From: Streptomyces sp. CB02959
Lineage (GTDB): Bacteria > Actinomycetota > Actinomycetes > Streptomycetales > Streptomycetaceae
Assembly: GCF_002803155.1 (NCBI RefSeq)
Contig: NZ_NNBP01000011.1
Coordinates: 186,001 to 250,000 of the forward strand
DNA: 64,000 nt
Direction of reading: 5' to 3'
Translations under genes and position numbers: made by a program
The notes under the pieces: model-generated
What the model saw: the letters and a program-made list of their open reading frames with translations, nothing else
What the model was told of the DNA's origin: nothing
Database searches by the model: none
Shown here: piece by piece, positions 49,437-57,311 of the stretch
Layout of the letters: every line of letters starts with the position of its first letter
How positions within the stretch are numbered: the first letter of the stretch is position 1

Positions 49437-49910
49437 GTGTCGTCATCCTCTGCTATGCCCGCCGACCTGGTATCGAGCTACCGAGCTGTCGAGAACCTGC
49501 TCGCACGTTACGCAGAGCTCGTGGACGACGGCGATTTCGCAGGGCTCGGCCTCCTGCTCGCGGACGCCACCTTCGTCGGCAGCGGCACGCCGGTGAGCGG
49601 CAGGGAAGCGATCGAGAAGATGTTCCAGGACACTCTGATCGTCTATGCCGACGGCACGCCGCGAACCCAGCATGTCACCTCCAACATCGCCATCGAGGTC
49701 GAGGAACAGACCGGCACGGCGGTCGCACGTTCCTACGTCACCGTGCTGCAGGCGCTGCCCGACCTGCCGCTGCAGACCGTCGCCGCCGGCCGGTACCGCG
49801 ACCGCTTCGAGCGCCGCGGCGGGCAGTGGCGTTTCACCGAGCGACACGTCGACATCCGCCTCGTCGGCGATGTGAGCCGCCACCTGCAGCAGGCTGCCGC
49901 ACGACGATAG
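49437..49910 (+). CDS. SnoaL-like / NTF2-fold protein
   Basis: This protein of about 157 residues has an NTF2-like fold (SnoaL_4 type): SYRAVENLLARYAELVDDGD, FAGLGLLLADATFVGSGTPV, GREAIEKMFQDTLIVYADGT, TQHVTSNIAIEVEEQTGTAV and YRDRFERRGGQWRFTERHVD. Such proteins act as hydroxylases, cyclases, dehydratases or ring-hydroxylating subunits. The GTG at 49437 has GGAG 8 bases upstream; an in-frame ATG at 49455 is the alternative. It is flanked by transposon relics on both sides, so it may have arrived with them. Confidence 0.72.
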   Translation: MSSSSAMPADLVSSYRAVENLLARYAELVDDGDFAGLGLLLADATFVGSGTPVSGREAIEKMFQDTLIVYADGTPRTQHVTSNIAIEVEEQTGTAVARSYVTVLQALPDLPLQTVAAGRYRDRFERRGGQWRFTERHVDIRLVGDVSRHLQQAAARR

Positions 49911-50097
49911 ACCCTCGCCGAAGCACGGTCTGCTTTCCGGTTCCGCGCTTCGTCCATGCGCCCGTCGCGGCCGCTTGTGACCATCGGCCTGCCTTTGTGA
50001 CAACCAACATGCATGACTGTGCTCGGACACAGCTGCGGCTCGACGGTGGTGGGCGACGCGGCAGCCCACAGAAACGGTATCGACGCCGCCGACGTCC

Positions 50098-50230
50098 GCA
50101 CATATCGCCGCCCGCCTCTGCGGCCACCAGACCGTCGACATCACGCTCGGATACGCCGCGATCTATCCCGAGCCCTGGGGACCTCCCTACGTAGTGCAGG
50201 ACGATCAGGAGGACCCCAAGCCAGCTCAGT
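50098..50230 (+). pseudogene. Relic of a tyrosine recombinase (C-terminal catalytic end)
   Basis: The forward frame reads AHIAARLCGHQTVDITLGYA then AIYPEPW. This matches the end of phage or ICE-type tyrosine recombinases: the GH of box II and the catalytic Tyr in the final TxxYAxIYPE. Nothing of the Arg box or the N-terminal domain is left upstream. Confidence 0.65.
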
Positions 50231-50408
50231 CACGCGGACCTGTGGTCTGCCGTGAAGAAGGCTTCGTCATCTCGGCCGGCAGTCAACCGCGAAGCCCGCG
50301 CGGACGACGTGCACGACACGCCCGACGGAACGCGCACCCAACTTCTTCACGACTACTTTCCGTGGTGAACGTCGGCTCGCAGGCGGACCTGCCGCCGAGC
50401 TTGGCTAG

Positions 50409-50656
50409 TTCGGATAAACCAGCTCGATGCGCTCGGACTGGTCCTCACCGCCCTCGTGCTGTTCACGACGCGGTACACGGACGCCACGGCGAACCGGCTG
50501 CGCACGGACGGCTTCGACGTCCGTGATGAGGGCATGGCCCGCCTCTCCCCGTTCGTGCGGCACCACTTCAACATGCTCGGCCGGTACTCCTGCCTGCTGC
50601 CAGAGATGCCCGGTGGCCTGCGCCCGCTGCAGGATGCGGACGCCGCCGAGGCGTGA
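50409..50656 (+). pseudogene. Relic of a Tn3-family transposase (C-terminal end)
   Basis: About 80 codons encode NQLDALGLVLTALVLFTTRY, ATANRLRTDGFDVRDEGMAR and LSPFVRHHFNMLGRYSC, followed by LPEMPGGLRPLQDADAAEA and a stop. This matches the C-terminus of TnpA of Tn3-family elements (QLGALGLVLNAVVLWNTRY; VRDEDVARLSPLxHxHINxLGRY). The catalytic DDE core and the rest of the gene of about 1,000 codons are absent. Confidence 0.8.
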
Positions 50657-50705
50657 AGCCGCAGGCACCGTCGCGGGGGAGTCGTCCCGGACGCTGTGCT
50701 ACGCA

Positions 50706-51347
50706 CTACCGGGCCCCGCGGCCGAGGTCTGGCGTGCGCGGTCGAAGGCGCTCTCCCTGCGGCCCGAACATGATCAGGTATTCGACCGGTCCGCCGGGTC
50801 CGGCGTTCGCGACTCCGTGGGCGGTGCGGGTGTCGAACTCGGCCACCTCCCCGGCGCTCAGGACGAGGTCCTGCTCGCCGAGCGCCAGCCACAGCCGCCC
50901 GTACAGGACGCACAGCCATTCGTACCCGTCGTGGGAGACCTGCCGCGGCCGCGCCGGCGGCGCGTCCACGGCGGGCAGGACGTGCTTGTGGGCGTGCAGG
51001 CCTCCCACGTACCGGGTCAGCGGCAGCACCGCCTTGCCGTCGCCGGAACGCTGCGGCATCGGGGTGCGCGGTCGGGCCGCGTCGACGGGTGGTGCGGTGC
51101 CGGCCAGCTCGTCCAGGGAGATGCCGTACGCCTTCGCGAGCTGCAGCAGCACCTCCAGGGTCGGCTTGCGCCGGCCGGTCTCGATCCGCGACAGCGTGCT
51201 CGGTGAGATGCCGGTCGCGCGGCTGACGCCGGTGAGTGTGGCGCCGCGCTGCTCGCGCGCAGTCCGCAGCCGGGGGCCCATGGCCGCCAGCGTGTCGGAT
51301 ATGCCGTCGTCCGTCACCGTCACCGTCGCCCCGCTCCCTCCGGCCAT
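50706..51347 (-). CDS. XRE-family regulator with C-terminal cupin domain
   Basis: This 213-residue protein has an HTH_3 domain (GPRLRTAREQRGATLTGVSR, ATGISPSTLSRIETGRRKPT, LEVLLQLAKAYGISLDELAG) and a C-terminal cupin (HKHVLPAVDAPPARP, SHDGYEWLCVLYGRLWLALG, GEVAEFDTRTAHGVANAGPG). The ligand may be a small metabolite. It is divergent from the epoxide hydrolase gene, 119 bases away, and probably regulates it. The ATG at 51347 is the likely start. XRE-cupin plus alpha/beta hydrolase is a common actinobacterial pairing. Confidence 0.85.
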   Translation of the reverse strand: MAGGSGATVTVTDDGISDTLAAMGPRLRTAREQRGATLTGVSRATGISPSTLSRIETGRRKPTLEVLLQLAKAYGISLDELAGTAPPVDAARPRTPMPQRSGDGKAVLPLTRYVGGLHAHKHVLPAVDAPPARPRQVSHDGYEWLCVLYGRLWLALGEQDLVLSAGEVAEFDTRTAHGVANAGPGGPVEYLIMFGPQGERLRPRTPDLGRGAR

Positions 51348-51466
51348 GCCGCTTTCACCGCCCTGTCCTGCCAGTTTGCCAGGTTGGCAAGGGTGTTCGC
51401 GTCGGGCGGCCGCCGCGCCGCATGATCGGTGGGTAACCGCGACCGCCCGTGAACCGAGGAGAAGCG

Positions 51467-52456
51467 ATGCACCAGTCCGCGCCGCCCGCCGACCTGCGCC
51501 ACCGCACCATCGAGGCACCCGCCGGGCGCCTGCACCTGGTCGAGCAGGGCACCGGACCGCTGGTCCTGCTCGTCCACGGCTTCCCCGAGTCCTGGTACTC
51601 CTGGCGCCGCCAGCTTCCGGCTCTCGCGGCGGCGGGGTACCGGGCCGTGGCGCTCGACGTGCGCGGCTACGGCCGCTCCTCCAAGCCGGCCGCGACGGAC
51701 GCCTACCGGATGCTCGACCTGGTGGAGGACAACGTCGCCCTGGTGCGCGCCCTGGGCGAGGAGACGGCGGTGGTCGTCGGGCACGACTGGGGCTCCAGCA
51801 TCGCGGCGGCCTCCGCTCTGCTCCACCCCGAGGTCTTCCGCGCCGTCGGACTGCTGAGCGTGCCCTACACGCCTCCCGGCGGCCCCCGCCCCACCGACGT
51901 CTTCGCCCAGATGGGCGGCGACCAGGAGTTCTACGTCTCCTACTTCCAGCAGCCCGGCCGGGCCGAAGCGGAGATGGAGCCCGACATCCGGGGCTGGCTC
52001 GCGGGCTTCTACGCGGCCCTGTCCGCCGACACCATGCCCGCCCAGGGCGAGCCCGACCCGCACTTCGTGGCCCGCACCGGCGGCCGGCTGCGCGACCGCT
52101 TTCCCGACGGGAAGCCGCCTGCCTGGCTGACCGAGGACGACCTCGACGTGTACGCGGGAGAGTTCGAGCGCACCGGCATGACCGGAGCCCTCAACCGCTA
52201 CCGCAACATGGACCGCGACTGGGAGGACCTCGCCCAGTACGGCGGCGCCCCGATCAAGCAGCCGTCCCTGTTCATCGGCGGCGCCCTGGACGCCTCCACG
52301 ACCTGGCTGGCCGACGCGATCGACGCCTACCCGGTCACCCTCCCCGGCCTGGCCTCCACCCACATCCTGGACGGCTGCGGGCACTGGATCCAGCAGGAGC
52401 GTCCCGAGGAGGTCAACCGCCTGCTGACCGCCTGGCTCGCCTCCCTCCAGGGCTGA
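51467..52456 (+). CDS. Epoxide hydrolase (alpha/beta-hydrolase fold)
   Basis: This 329-residue enzyme shows the soluble epoxide hydrolase pattern: LVLLVHGFPESWYSWRRQLP (HGxP oxyanion hole), RAVALDVRGYGRSSKP, VVVGHDWGSSIAAASALLHP (nucleophile Asp in GHDWG), a cap with NRYRNMDRDWED (Tyr ligand), SLFIGGALDASTTWL and HILDGCGHWIQQERPEEVNR (His). All catalytic residues are present. GAGGAGAAGCG stands before the ATG at 51467. It opens epoxides to diols. It is probably controlled by the divergent XRE-cupin protein. Confidence 0.9.
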   Translation: MHQSAPPADLRHRTIEAPAGRLHLVEQGTGPLVLLVHGFPESWYSWRRQLPALAAAGYRAVALDVRGYGRSSKPAATDAYRMLDLVEDNVALVRALGEETAVVVGHDWGSSIAAASALLHPEVFRAVGLLSVPYTPPGGPRPTDVFAQMGGDQEFYVSYFQQPGRAEAEMEPDIRGWLAGFYAALSADTMPAQGEPDPHFVARTGGRLRDRFPDGKPPAWLTEDDLDVYAGEFERTGMTGALNRYRNMDRDWEDLAQYGGAPIKQPSLFIGGALDASTTWLADAIDAYPVTLPGLASTHILDGCGHWIQQERPEEVNRLLTAWLASLQG

Positions 52457-52539
52457 ATCGCCGGGCGTGCCGGCCGGACTCCGCCGCAGGAGAACCTCGG
52501 CCGGCACGCCCGCGGGCAGCGGTCGAACCTCACGCCCGC

Positions 52540-52880
52540 TCAGTGCCGAGCGTCCCGCGGCGCGAACAGGCCGGTCACCTCGGCGATGGCCGCCGCCGAC
52601 GGCTGACGTAGCGTCGGGCGTTCTCCGCCTTCTTGTGCCTCGACTTGGCCATCAGGGTCAGCATCAGCATTAACAGGGACGGCGCCCTGGTCCGCGATGT
52701 GGGTCAGAGGAGAGTGCCGCCCCTTGTGCAGGTCCCAGCCGGTGCCCGGCTTGGCCGACGCGGTGTGCTGGCCGAGCAGCGCGCGGGCCTGGCCGTAGGA
52801 CAGGAGAGCCAGGCCCGTGTCGGTGCAGACGTCCGGGGGGAGCGCACCTGGCGCGGTCTCGCCGCGGTATCAGCGACTGG
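52540..52880 (-). pseudogene. Frameshifted relic of a tyrosine recombinase C-terminus
   Basis: Read leftward: APGALPPDVCTDTGLALLSY, GTGWDLHKGRHSPLTHIADQ, then after a frame change MAKSRHKKAENARRYV, then a return to PSAAAIAEVTGLFAPRDARH and a stop. HxxRHSxLTHxA is the box II HxxR and AKSRHKxxxxxxRYV the last box with catalytic Tyr. At least two frameshifts make it inactive. Its 5' end is joined to the truncated femX gene near 52880. Confidence 0.75.
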
Positions 52881-53540
52881 GGGCAGGTCCGCATAGTCGC
52901 CCTGCACGACCTTGACGCCGGCCTTCTCCGCCTTCTTGATGTTGCGGCGCCACTGCTGGTTGAGGCCCCGATGGATTTCCTCCAACGTCCGTTCGGCGAA
53001 GGGTACTTGGAAGACGTATCGAGGCTGGCCCGCAGCGAAACTGTCCTCGCCTGCCGACTCGGCCTGCTGCCAGCCCATCCGCCGCAGCTGGTCGGCGACG
53101 TCGAAGGCCCGCGGCTCGTGCACAGTTGCCTCCACGTCGCGCAACTGCCTGGCCTGCGGCTCGGCGATGGCAGCCTTGACCGCCTCGGCACTCCAGCGGC
53201 GGGTCACCACGGGCGGCCCCATCTTCACCGAGAACGCCCCGTGCTGCTTCAAGTACGCGAGCATTGGATCAAGCCATCGCTCCAGGTTCGGCGCAGCCCA
53301 GTCGATGACCGGTCCCTCGGGCAGGTAAGCGAGGTACCGCTTCAGTTTCGGCAACGGCCGCAGCAGCACCAGTCCCGCCCCGACGAGGCGGCCGGCCTCG
53401 TCGAACCAGCCCAAGCTCTCCGCTCGCCAGTCCGGCTTCACATCTCCCCACGAGGGGACCTGCATATGACTCACCGAGGGCCGGGCCCGAACGAAGGCCA
53501 GATGATCCTCACGGGTGATCACCTTCAGGCGAAAGCTCAT
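52704..53540 (-). pseudogene. FemX/FemA-type peptidoglycan bridge aminoacyltransferase, 3' half lost
   Basis: The first roughly 218 codons match Streptomyces FemX (aminoacyl-tRNA-dependent addition of a bridge amino acid to lipid II): MQVPSWGDVKPDWRAESLGW, RYLAYLPEGPVIDWAAPNLE, VKMGPPVVTRRWSAEAVKAA, ADQLRRMGWQQAE and GLNQQWRRNIKKAEKAGVKV. Then after VVQGDYADLPP homology stops abruptly and the frame runs through the recombinase relic to a stop at 52704. Complete FemX is about 370 residues, so the second GNAT-like lobe is missing. The ATG at 53540 has a fair ribosome site. If expressed, it would be a non-functional hybrid; another complete femX should exist in the genome. Confidence 0.8.
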
Positions 53541-53869
53541 GCGCAGTGCTCCTTTGTTCTACGCGCCAGCCTCCTGAGACGCACAGCACGGCGCAGGTCC
53601 TTCGTGCGCACACGCCGTCGTTCACGAAACAGGCGCAGGTTGCCGAGCAAGATCACAAACCACGCACATCGCGCGTATCGCGAAGCCGATACGTCATCAA
53701 CATGCAGAGCATTGCCCAACGGTACTGAGGCGACTGAGGCGGCACTATGTGCTGATGCTCGCAAGGGAAGCCCTTCCCCTTCAGGGGAGAGAAGTTCACG
53801 CCCACGGCCAGGAGCAACCCACGCTGCGGACCGGCCGTGGGCACCGAAAGGCGGTGGGATGATAGGCGG
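53541..53869. other. Non-coding gap with one small inverted repeat
   Basis: No gene is supported. An inverted repeat with 7-base arms (CGTATCG and CGATACG, 6-base spacer) lies at 53674-53693. AT content is higher than average near 53640-53740. It probably holds promoters for the femX remnant and the rightward small gene. Confidence 0.35.
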
Positions 53870-54169
53870 GTGACCACTGTCCCGTCCCTGCCGCCCCGCG
53901 ACCGTGCACTCGGACGCGGCGTCAGCACCCTCATTCCGCATACCGGATCCAGTGCTACGCCCGCCACGGAACAGGCCGCGGCCGCGCTGGCCGCGCTGGA
54001 GACCGTGCCGGTCCAAGCCGGCCTGCTGCAGGCCGCCGCGGTACTGCTGGAAGAACGGGCCCGCGTCAGCGAGGACGACGCCGAACGCGCGGCCGCCGGC
54101 GCCACGGCGGCACTGCTCCGCCGCACACTCGACGACCGCCGCGCTGATCGTTCGGCGCCCTCGTCCTAG
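53870..54169 (+). CDS. Small alanine-rich hypothetical protein
   Basis: This 99-residue protein begins VTTVPSLPPRDRALGRGVST and continues with two Ala-rich helices (EQAAAALAALETVPVQAGLL, AAAVLLEERARVSEDDAERA). There is no signal peptide or membrane segment. The GTG at 53870 fits, as family-like content begins there, but the ribosome site (GGCGG) is weak. I do not recognise it. Confidence 0.5.
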   Translation: MTTVPSLPPRDRALGRGVSTLIPHTGSSATPATEQAAAALAALETVPVQAGLLQAAAVLLEERARVSEDDAERAAAGATAALLRRTLDDRRADRSAPSS

Positions 54170-54252
54170 GCGTCCTCCGCGCCGCCGGTGGTCTGCGCAG
54201 GCGCGAGTGCTCGGGCCGTGGCGTCGAAGCCGTCGTCATCCGGTCCGGCGAT

Positions 54253-54288
<36 letters not shown>

Positions 54289-54362
54289 CAGAGCGTCGGC
54301 TATTGAGGCTCTCTGAAAAAACCCACTGGTACTCGCCGAGCTCGCCAGACCTGCTCCGCCCC

Positions 54363-55280
54363 TCACCCCTGCGTGACGGCCGGGTTCGTGCCACGGTCGG
54401 CGCGGTGTCGTTCGAAGTCGGCCGCGTGGTCGGACACCCATTGGCGGTAGGTGCGGGCGGGTGTGCCGGTGACCGTTTCGACTGTGGAGGTGATGCTCGG
54501 GGGAGGGGCGGCGAGCATGTCGGCATAGCCGTCGAGGAGGGGATCCACGAACGGGTCGGGAAAGCTGTCGTCGGCCAGGAGCCGCCGGCGTGCTTGCTCG
54601 CGGGACAACTCCTGCCACCGGAGAGGGCGGCCCAACATCTCGCCGATGGTGCGCACTTGCTCGACCTGGGTGAGGACCTCGGGGCCGGTCAGGTGGTGGA
54701 CGGCGTGATCGTGGCCGTCTCGGGTGAGGGCCCGCACGGCCACCGCGGCGATGTCGGCCTCGTGGAGGAGCGCCATGGGTACCGCTCCGTAGGCGCCCTG
54801 CACCACGTCACCGGTCTGGATTTGATCGGCCCACCACAAGGTGTTGGCGGCGAAGGTACTGGGGCGCAGGTGGGACCAGGCGAGCCCGGACTGCCGGATG
54901 AGGTGTTCGACGTGCCCATGGGACCGGCCTACGGGGTGGGGCTGCTGCTCCGGGGCGAGTCCGTCCTGAACGGCGCCGGACGACAGGAAGACGACCCGGG
55001 GGGTGTGCCGCTCGATGGCGTCCACGACGGTGGCAGCCGGTTCGGCGTCGTGGAAGGGCCACATCAGGAACACGGCGTCCACGCCTTCCAGAGCCGCCTC
55101 CAGTGCGGTGGTGTCGGCCAGGTCCCCCTGCCGCACCTCGACGTCATCGGGGAGTCCGGCGGCGGCGGGGTTGCGGGTCAGGGCCCGCACCTTGCAGGCG
55201 GTGGCGGTGAGTTGGGACACCACCTGTCGGCCCACGTTCCCCGTGGCCCCGGTGACGAGGATCGTGTTCTTGCCAGTCAT
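54363..55280 (-). CDS. NmrA-like NAD(P)-binding oxidoreductase
   Basis: This 305-residue atypical SDR (NmrA/SDR_a5 type) has TILVTGATGNVGRQVVSQLT (GxxGxxG), VRQGDLADTTALEAALEGVD, VVFLSSGAVQDG and a C-terminal domain (EVLTQVEQVRTIGEMLGRPL, VSDHAADFERH). It lacks the YxxxK of active SDRs, as normal for NmrA-like proteins. Related proteins act as quinone reductases (QorB) or redox sensors. It is divergent from the Lrp-type regulator gene with 122 bases between, so it is probably the regulated target. Confidence 0.85.
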   Translation of the reverse strand: MTGKNTILVTGATGNVGRQVVSQLTATACKVRALTRNPAAAGLPDDVEVRQGDLADTTALEAALEGVDAVFLMWPFHDAEPAATVVDAIERHTPRVVFLSSGAVQDGLAPEQQPHPVGRSHGHVEHLIRQSGLAWSHLRPSTFAANTLWWADQIQTGDVVQGAYGAVPMALLHEADIAAVAVRALTRDGHDHAVHHLTGPEVLTQVEQVRTIGEMLGRPLRWQELSREQARRRLLADDSFPDPFVDPLLDGYADMLAAPPPSITSTVETVTGTPARTYRQWVSDHAADFERHRADRGTNPAVTQG

Positions 55281-55402
55281 CGAAGTTCTCCTTGCCCGTG
55301 CTGTGCCGGCGTGCCTTCAGCCGTCACGATCACCGGTACGTGGAACCGGTGCCGGCAAACGGCTCATGGATGCAGGAATCCGTCACCCAGTAATCTGAAT
55401 CG

Positions 55403-56374
55403 ATGGATACCGTCACACTGGATGCGACTGACCGTGGCCTGATCCACGCCCTGCAGATCGACGGGCGCGTGTCGTTCCGCGCGGTCGCCGAGGTGTTGGG
55501 CGTCTCGGAGAACACCGTCGCCCGCCGTTACCGGCGACTTCGGTCGACCGGCCTGCTGCGGGTCGTCGGAGTGGTCAACGGCGTGCGGCTCGGCTACACC
55601 TCCTGGACGCTCCGGGTGCAGTGCACCCCGGACGCGGCCGGTTCCATCGCGAGCGCACTGGCCGCCCGGCCCGACACCGCCTATGTGCACTTGCTCTCCG
55701 GAGGCACGGAGATCTCCTGCAACGTCCAGACACCGACCGCCGCCGACCGCAACGCCCTGCTGCTCGACAAGCTCCCGCGTACCAGCCGCGTCACCGCGGT
55801 CTCCGCACATCTCCTCCTGCGCACCACCGCACTACCCACCACCTGGGCGGGGGCCACTTGGCTCACCGAGGAACAGGCCCGCACACTCCGCCCCGCGCCC
55901 TCGTCCCCGGACGCCGGGACAGTCGCCCTCGACGAGCAGGACCGGGCCTTGCTGCACGTCCTCGCCCGCGACGGACGGGCCAGTTACGCCGAACTCGCCA
56001 CCGTCGCGTGCAACGCGGACTCCACGGTCAAACGCCGCCTGGGCACACTGCGCCGGAGCGGAGTCCTCACCTTCATCGTCGACGTCGCCCCAGCCACTCT
56101 CGGCTTCCCTACCGAAGCGCGGCTCTGGATGTCCGTGCAGCCCTCCCGGCTCGCCGACGTGGCCCTGGCCATGGCCGAACACCCCGAGGTCTCCTTCGCC
56201 GCCATGACCACAGGCCCCAGCAACCTCGTCGCCGCTGTCAACTGCCGTGATACCGAAGACTTGTGCCGCTACCTCACCGAACGCGTAGCCGCACTCGATG
56301 CGATCCGTTCCATCGAGACCGCCCCCGTCATCCGCACCCTCAAAGGCGCGGCAGGGCCTTTCCCGACACGCTGA
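55403..56374 (+). CDS. Lrp/AsnC-family regulator, two tandem HTH-ligand modules
   Basis: This 323-residue protein has two Lrp-type units. Residues 1-60 contain LDATDRGLIHALQIDGRVSF and VSENTVARRYRRLRSTGLLR (HTH), followed by a RAM-like domain. From about 170 LDEQDRALLHVLARDGRASY and ADSTVKRRLGTLRRSGVLTF form a second HTH, followed by another RAM domain (SRLADVALAMAEHPEVSFAA). Double-length AsnC regulators of about 320 residues are common in Streptomyces. It is divergent from the NmrA-like gene, which it probably controls. Confidence 0.88.
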   Translation: MDTVTLDATDRGLIHALQIDGRVSFRAVAEVLGVSENTVARRYRRLRSTGLLRVVGVVNGVRLGYTSWTLRVQCTPDAAGSIASALAARPDTAYVHLLSGGTEISCNVQTPTAADRNALLLDKLPRTSRVTAVSAHLLLRTTALPTTWAGATWLTEEQARTLRPAPSSPDAGTVALDEQDRALLHVLARDGRASYAELATVACNADSTVKRRLGTLRRSGVLTFIVDVAPATLGFPTEARLWMSVQPSRLADVALAMAEHPEVSFAAMTTGPSNLVAAVNCRDTEDLCRYLTERVAALDAIRSIETAPVIRTLKGAAGPFPTR

Positions 56375-56600
56375 TCAAAGCAACTCCCCATCCTGGCAAC
56401 GGGCGTTCTCCAGCCCTGCCGCCGACCCGTGGGCGCTTATGTGGGGCAGCGGTGTCGTCCTCGCGGCCTTGCAACTGACCGCGGCAGCCCTGGGCGACGC
56501 CCGGTTCCCGGTTCTCCATGTCCCTCGTCATCGGCATCACCACGGTCCTCGCTGCGCCGTGCTTCGGAGAACCAGCCGACCGCGGAGCATGCTCCGCTGC

Positions 56601-57269
56601 TCAGCAGGGCTGCTGACTGCCGCTTCGAGGTCGCACCGTACTCATGGGGCATGACGAGAGACGGCCGTGCCCCGCACCCTCCACCGCCTCGGCGACACGG
56701 CTGACCAGGTCTTCCCACGGACGCGGAGCGACGACCGGCACGCCGGCCGCCCGTGCCTGCGCGGCCAGCCACCGGCCGTACAGCACGCTGACACGTGCGC
56801 GATGGCGTTGCGGTCCGGCCTCCGGCTCCCGGTGCAGGTAGTTGGCCGCCACCTGCGCCTCGTCGTCCTCGTGAAGAAAGACGGCACGGACCGGGCCTCG
56901 GGGCGTCGCCGGTCCAGGCAGGACGTAGTCCCCTTCCAGGATCACCGGGGTGTCGGTGCCCACATGGTTGGTTATTACCGCCTCGATCGCCGGCGCCAGC
57001 GCCTCGGCGATCGCAATCTGCCGCTCGACCACCGACTCGGGTGCCTGGCGGGCGGCCTCCGGGTGAGTGCGCCAGAAGTGGACCTCCGGCAGGTGCTCGG
57101 GCAGTGTCACCGCGAGGAGGGCCTCCACGATGTCGTCGACCTCCACGACGGGGACGTCGTACCGTCGTGCCAATGCCCGGCCGACACCGGTCTTCCCCAT
57201 CCCCGACGCGCCCCCGACGACGAGCACCCGCCAGTCGGGAAGACCCCGCACCTCATCCGTACCGTTCAC
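56601..57269 (-). CDS. P-loop small-molecule kinase-like protein
   Basis: This 222-residue protein has Walker A WRVLVVGGASGMGKTGVGRA, then PVVEVDDIVEALLAVTLPEH (acidic substrate loop), VHFWRTHPEAARQAP, TPVILEGDYVLPG and RAVFLHEDDEAQVAANYLHR. It resembles 2-phosphoglycerate kinase-like proteins. The GTG at 57269 is the start. The last 15 or so residues (MSTVRPRSGSQQPC) read like non-native sequence, so the end may be altered. The 226 bases beyond its stop hold only a possible membrane-protein scrap (LMWGSGVVLAALQL). It lies just outside the left IS copy. Confidence 0.72.
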   Translation of the reverse strand: MNGTDEVRGLPDWRVLVVGGASGMGKTGVGRALARRYDVPVVEVDDIVEALLAVTLPEHLPEVHFWRTHPEAARQAPESVVERQIAIAEALAPAIEAVITNHVGTDTPVILEGDYVLPGPATPRGPVRAVFLHEDDEAQVAANYLHREPEAGPQRHRARVSVLYGRWLAAQARAAGVPVVAPRPWEDLVSRVAEAVEGAGHGRLSSCPMSTVRPRSGSQQPC

Positions 57270-57311
57270 CCGGGCAGAGTAACGGGGGATCGATCACGAG
57301 TTCATCGATTT

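Noticed and set aside
56375..56600. Possible membrane-protein scrap (LMWGSGVVLAALQL) after the Lrp-type gene.
   Set aside because: Too short and frameshifted to assign; could be chance in GC-rich DNA.
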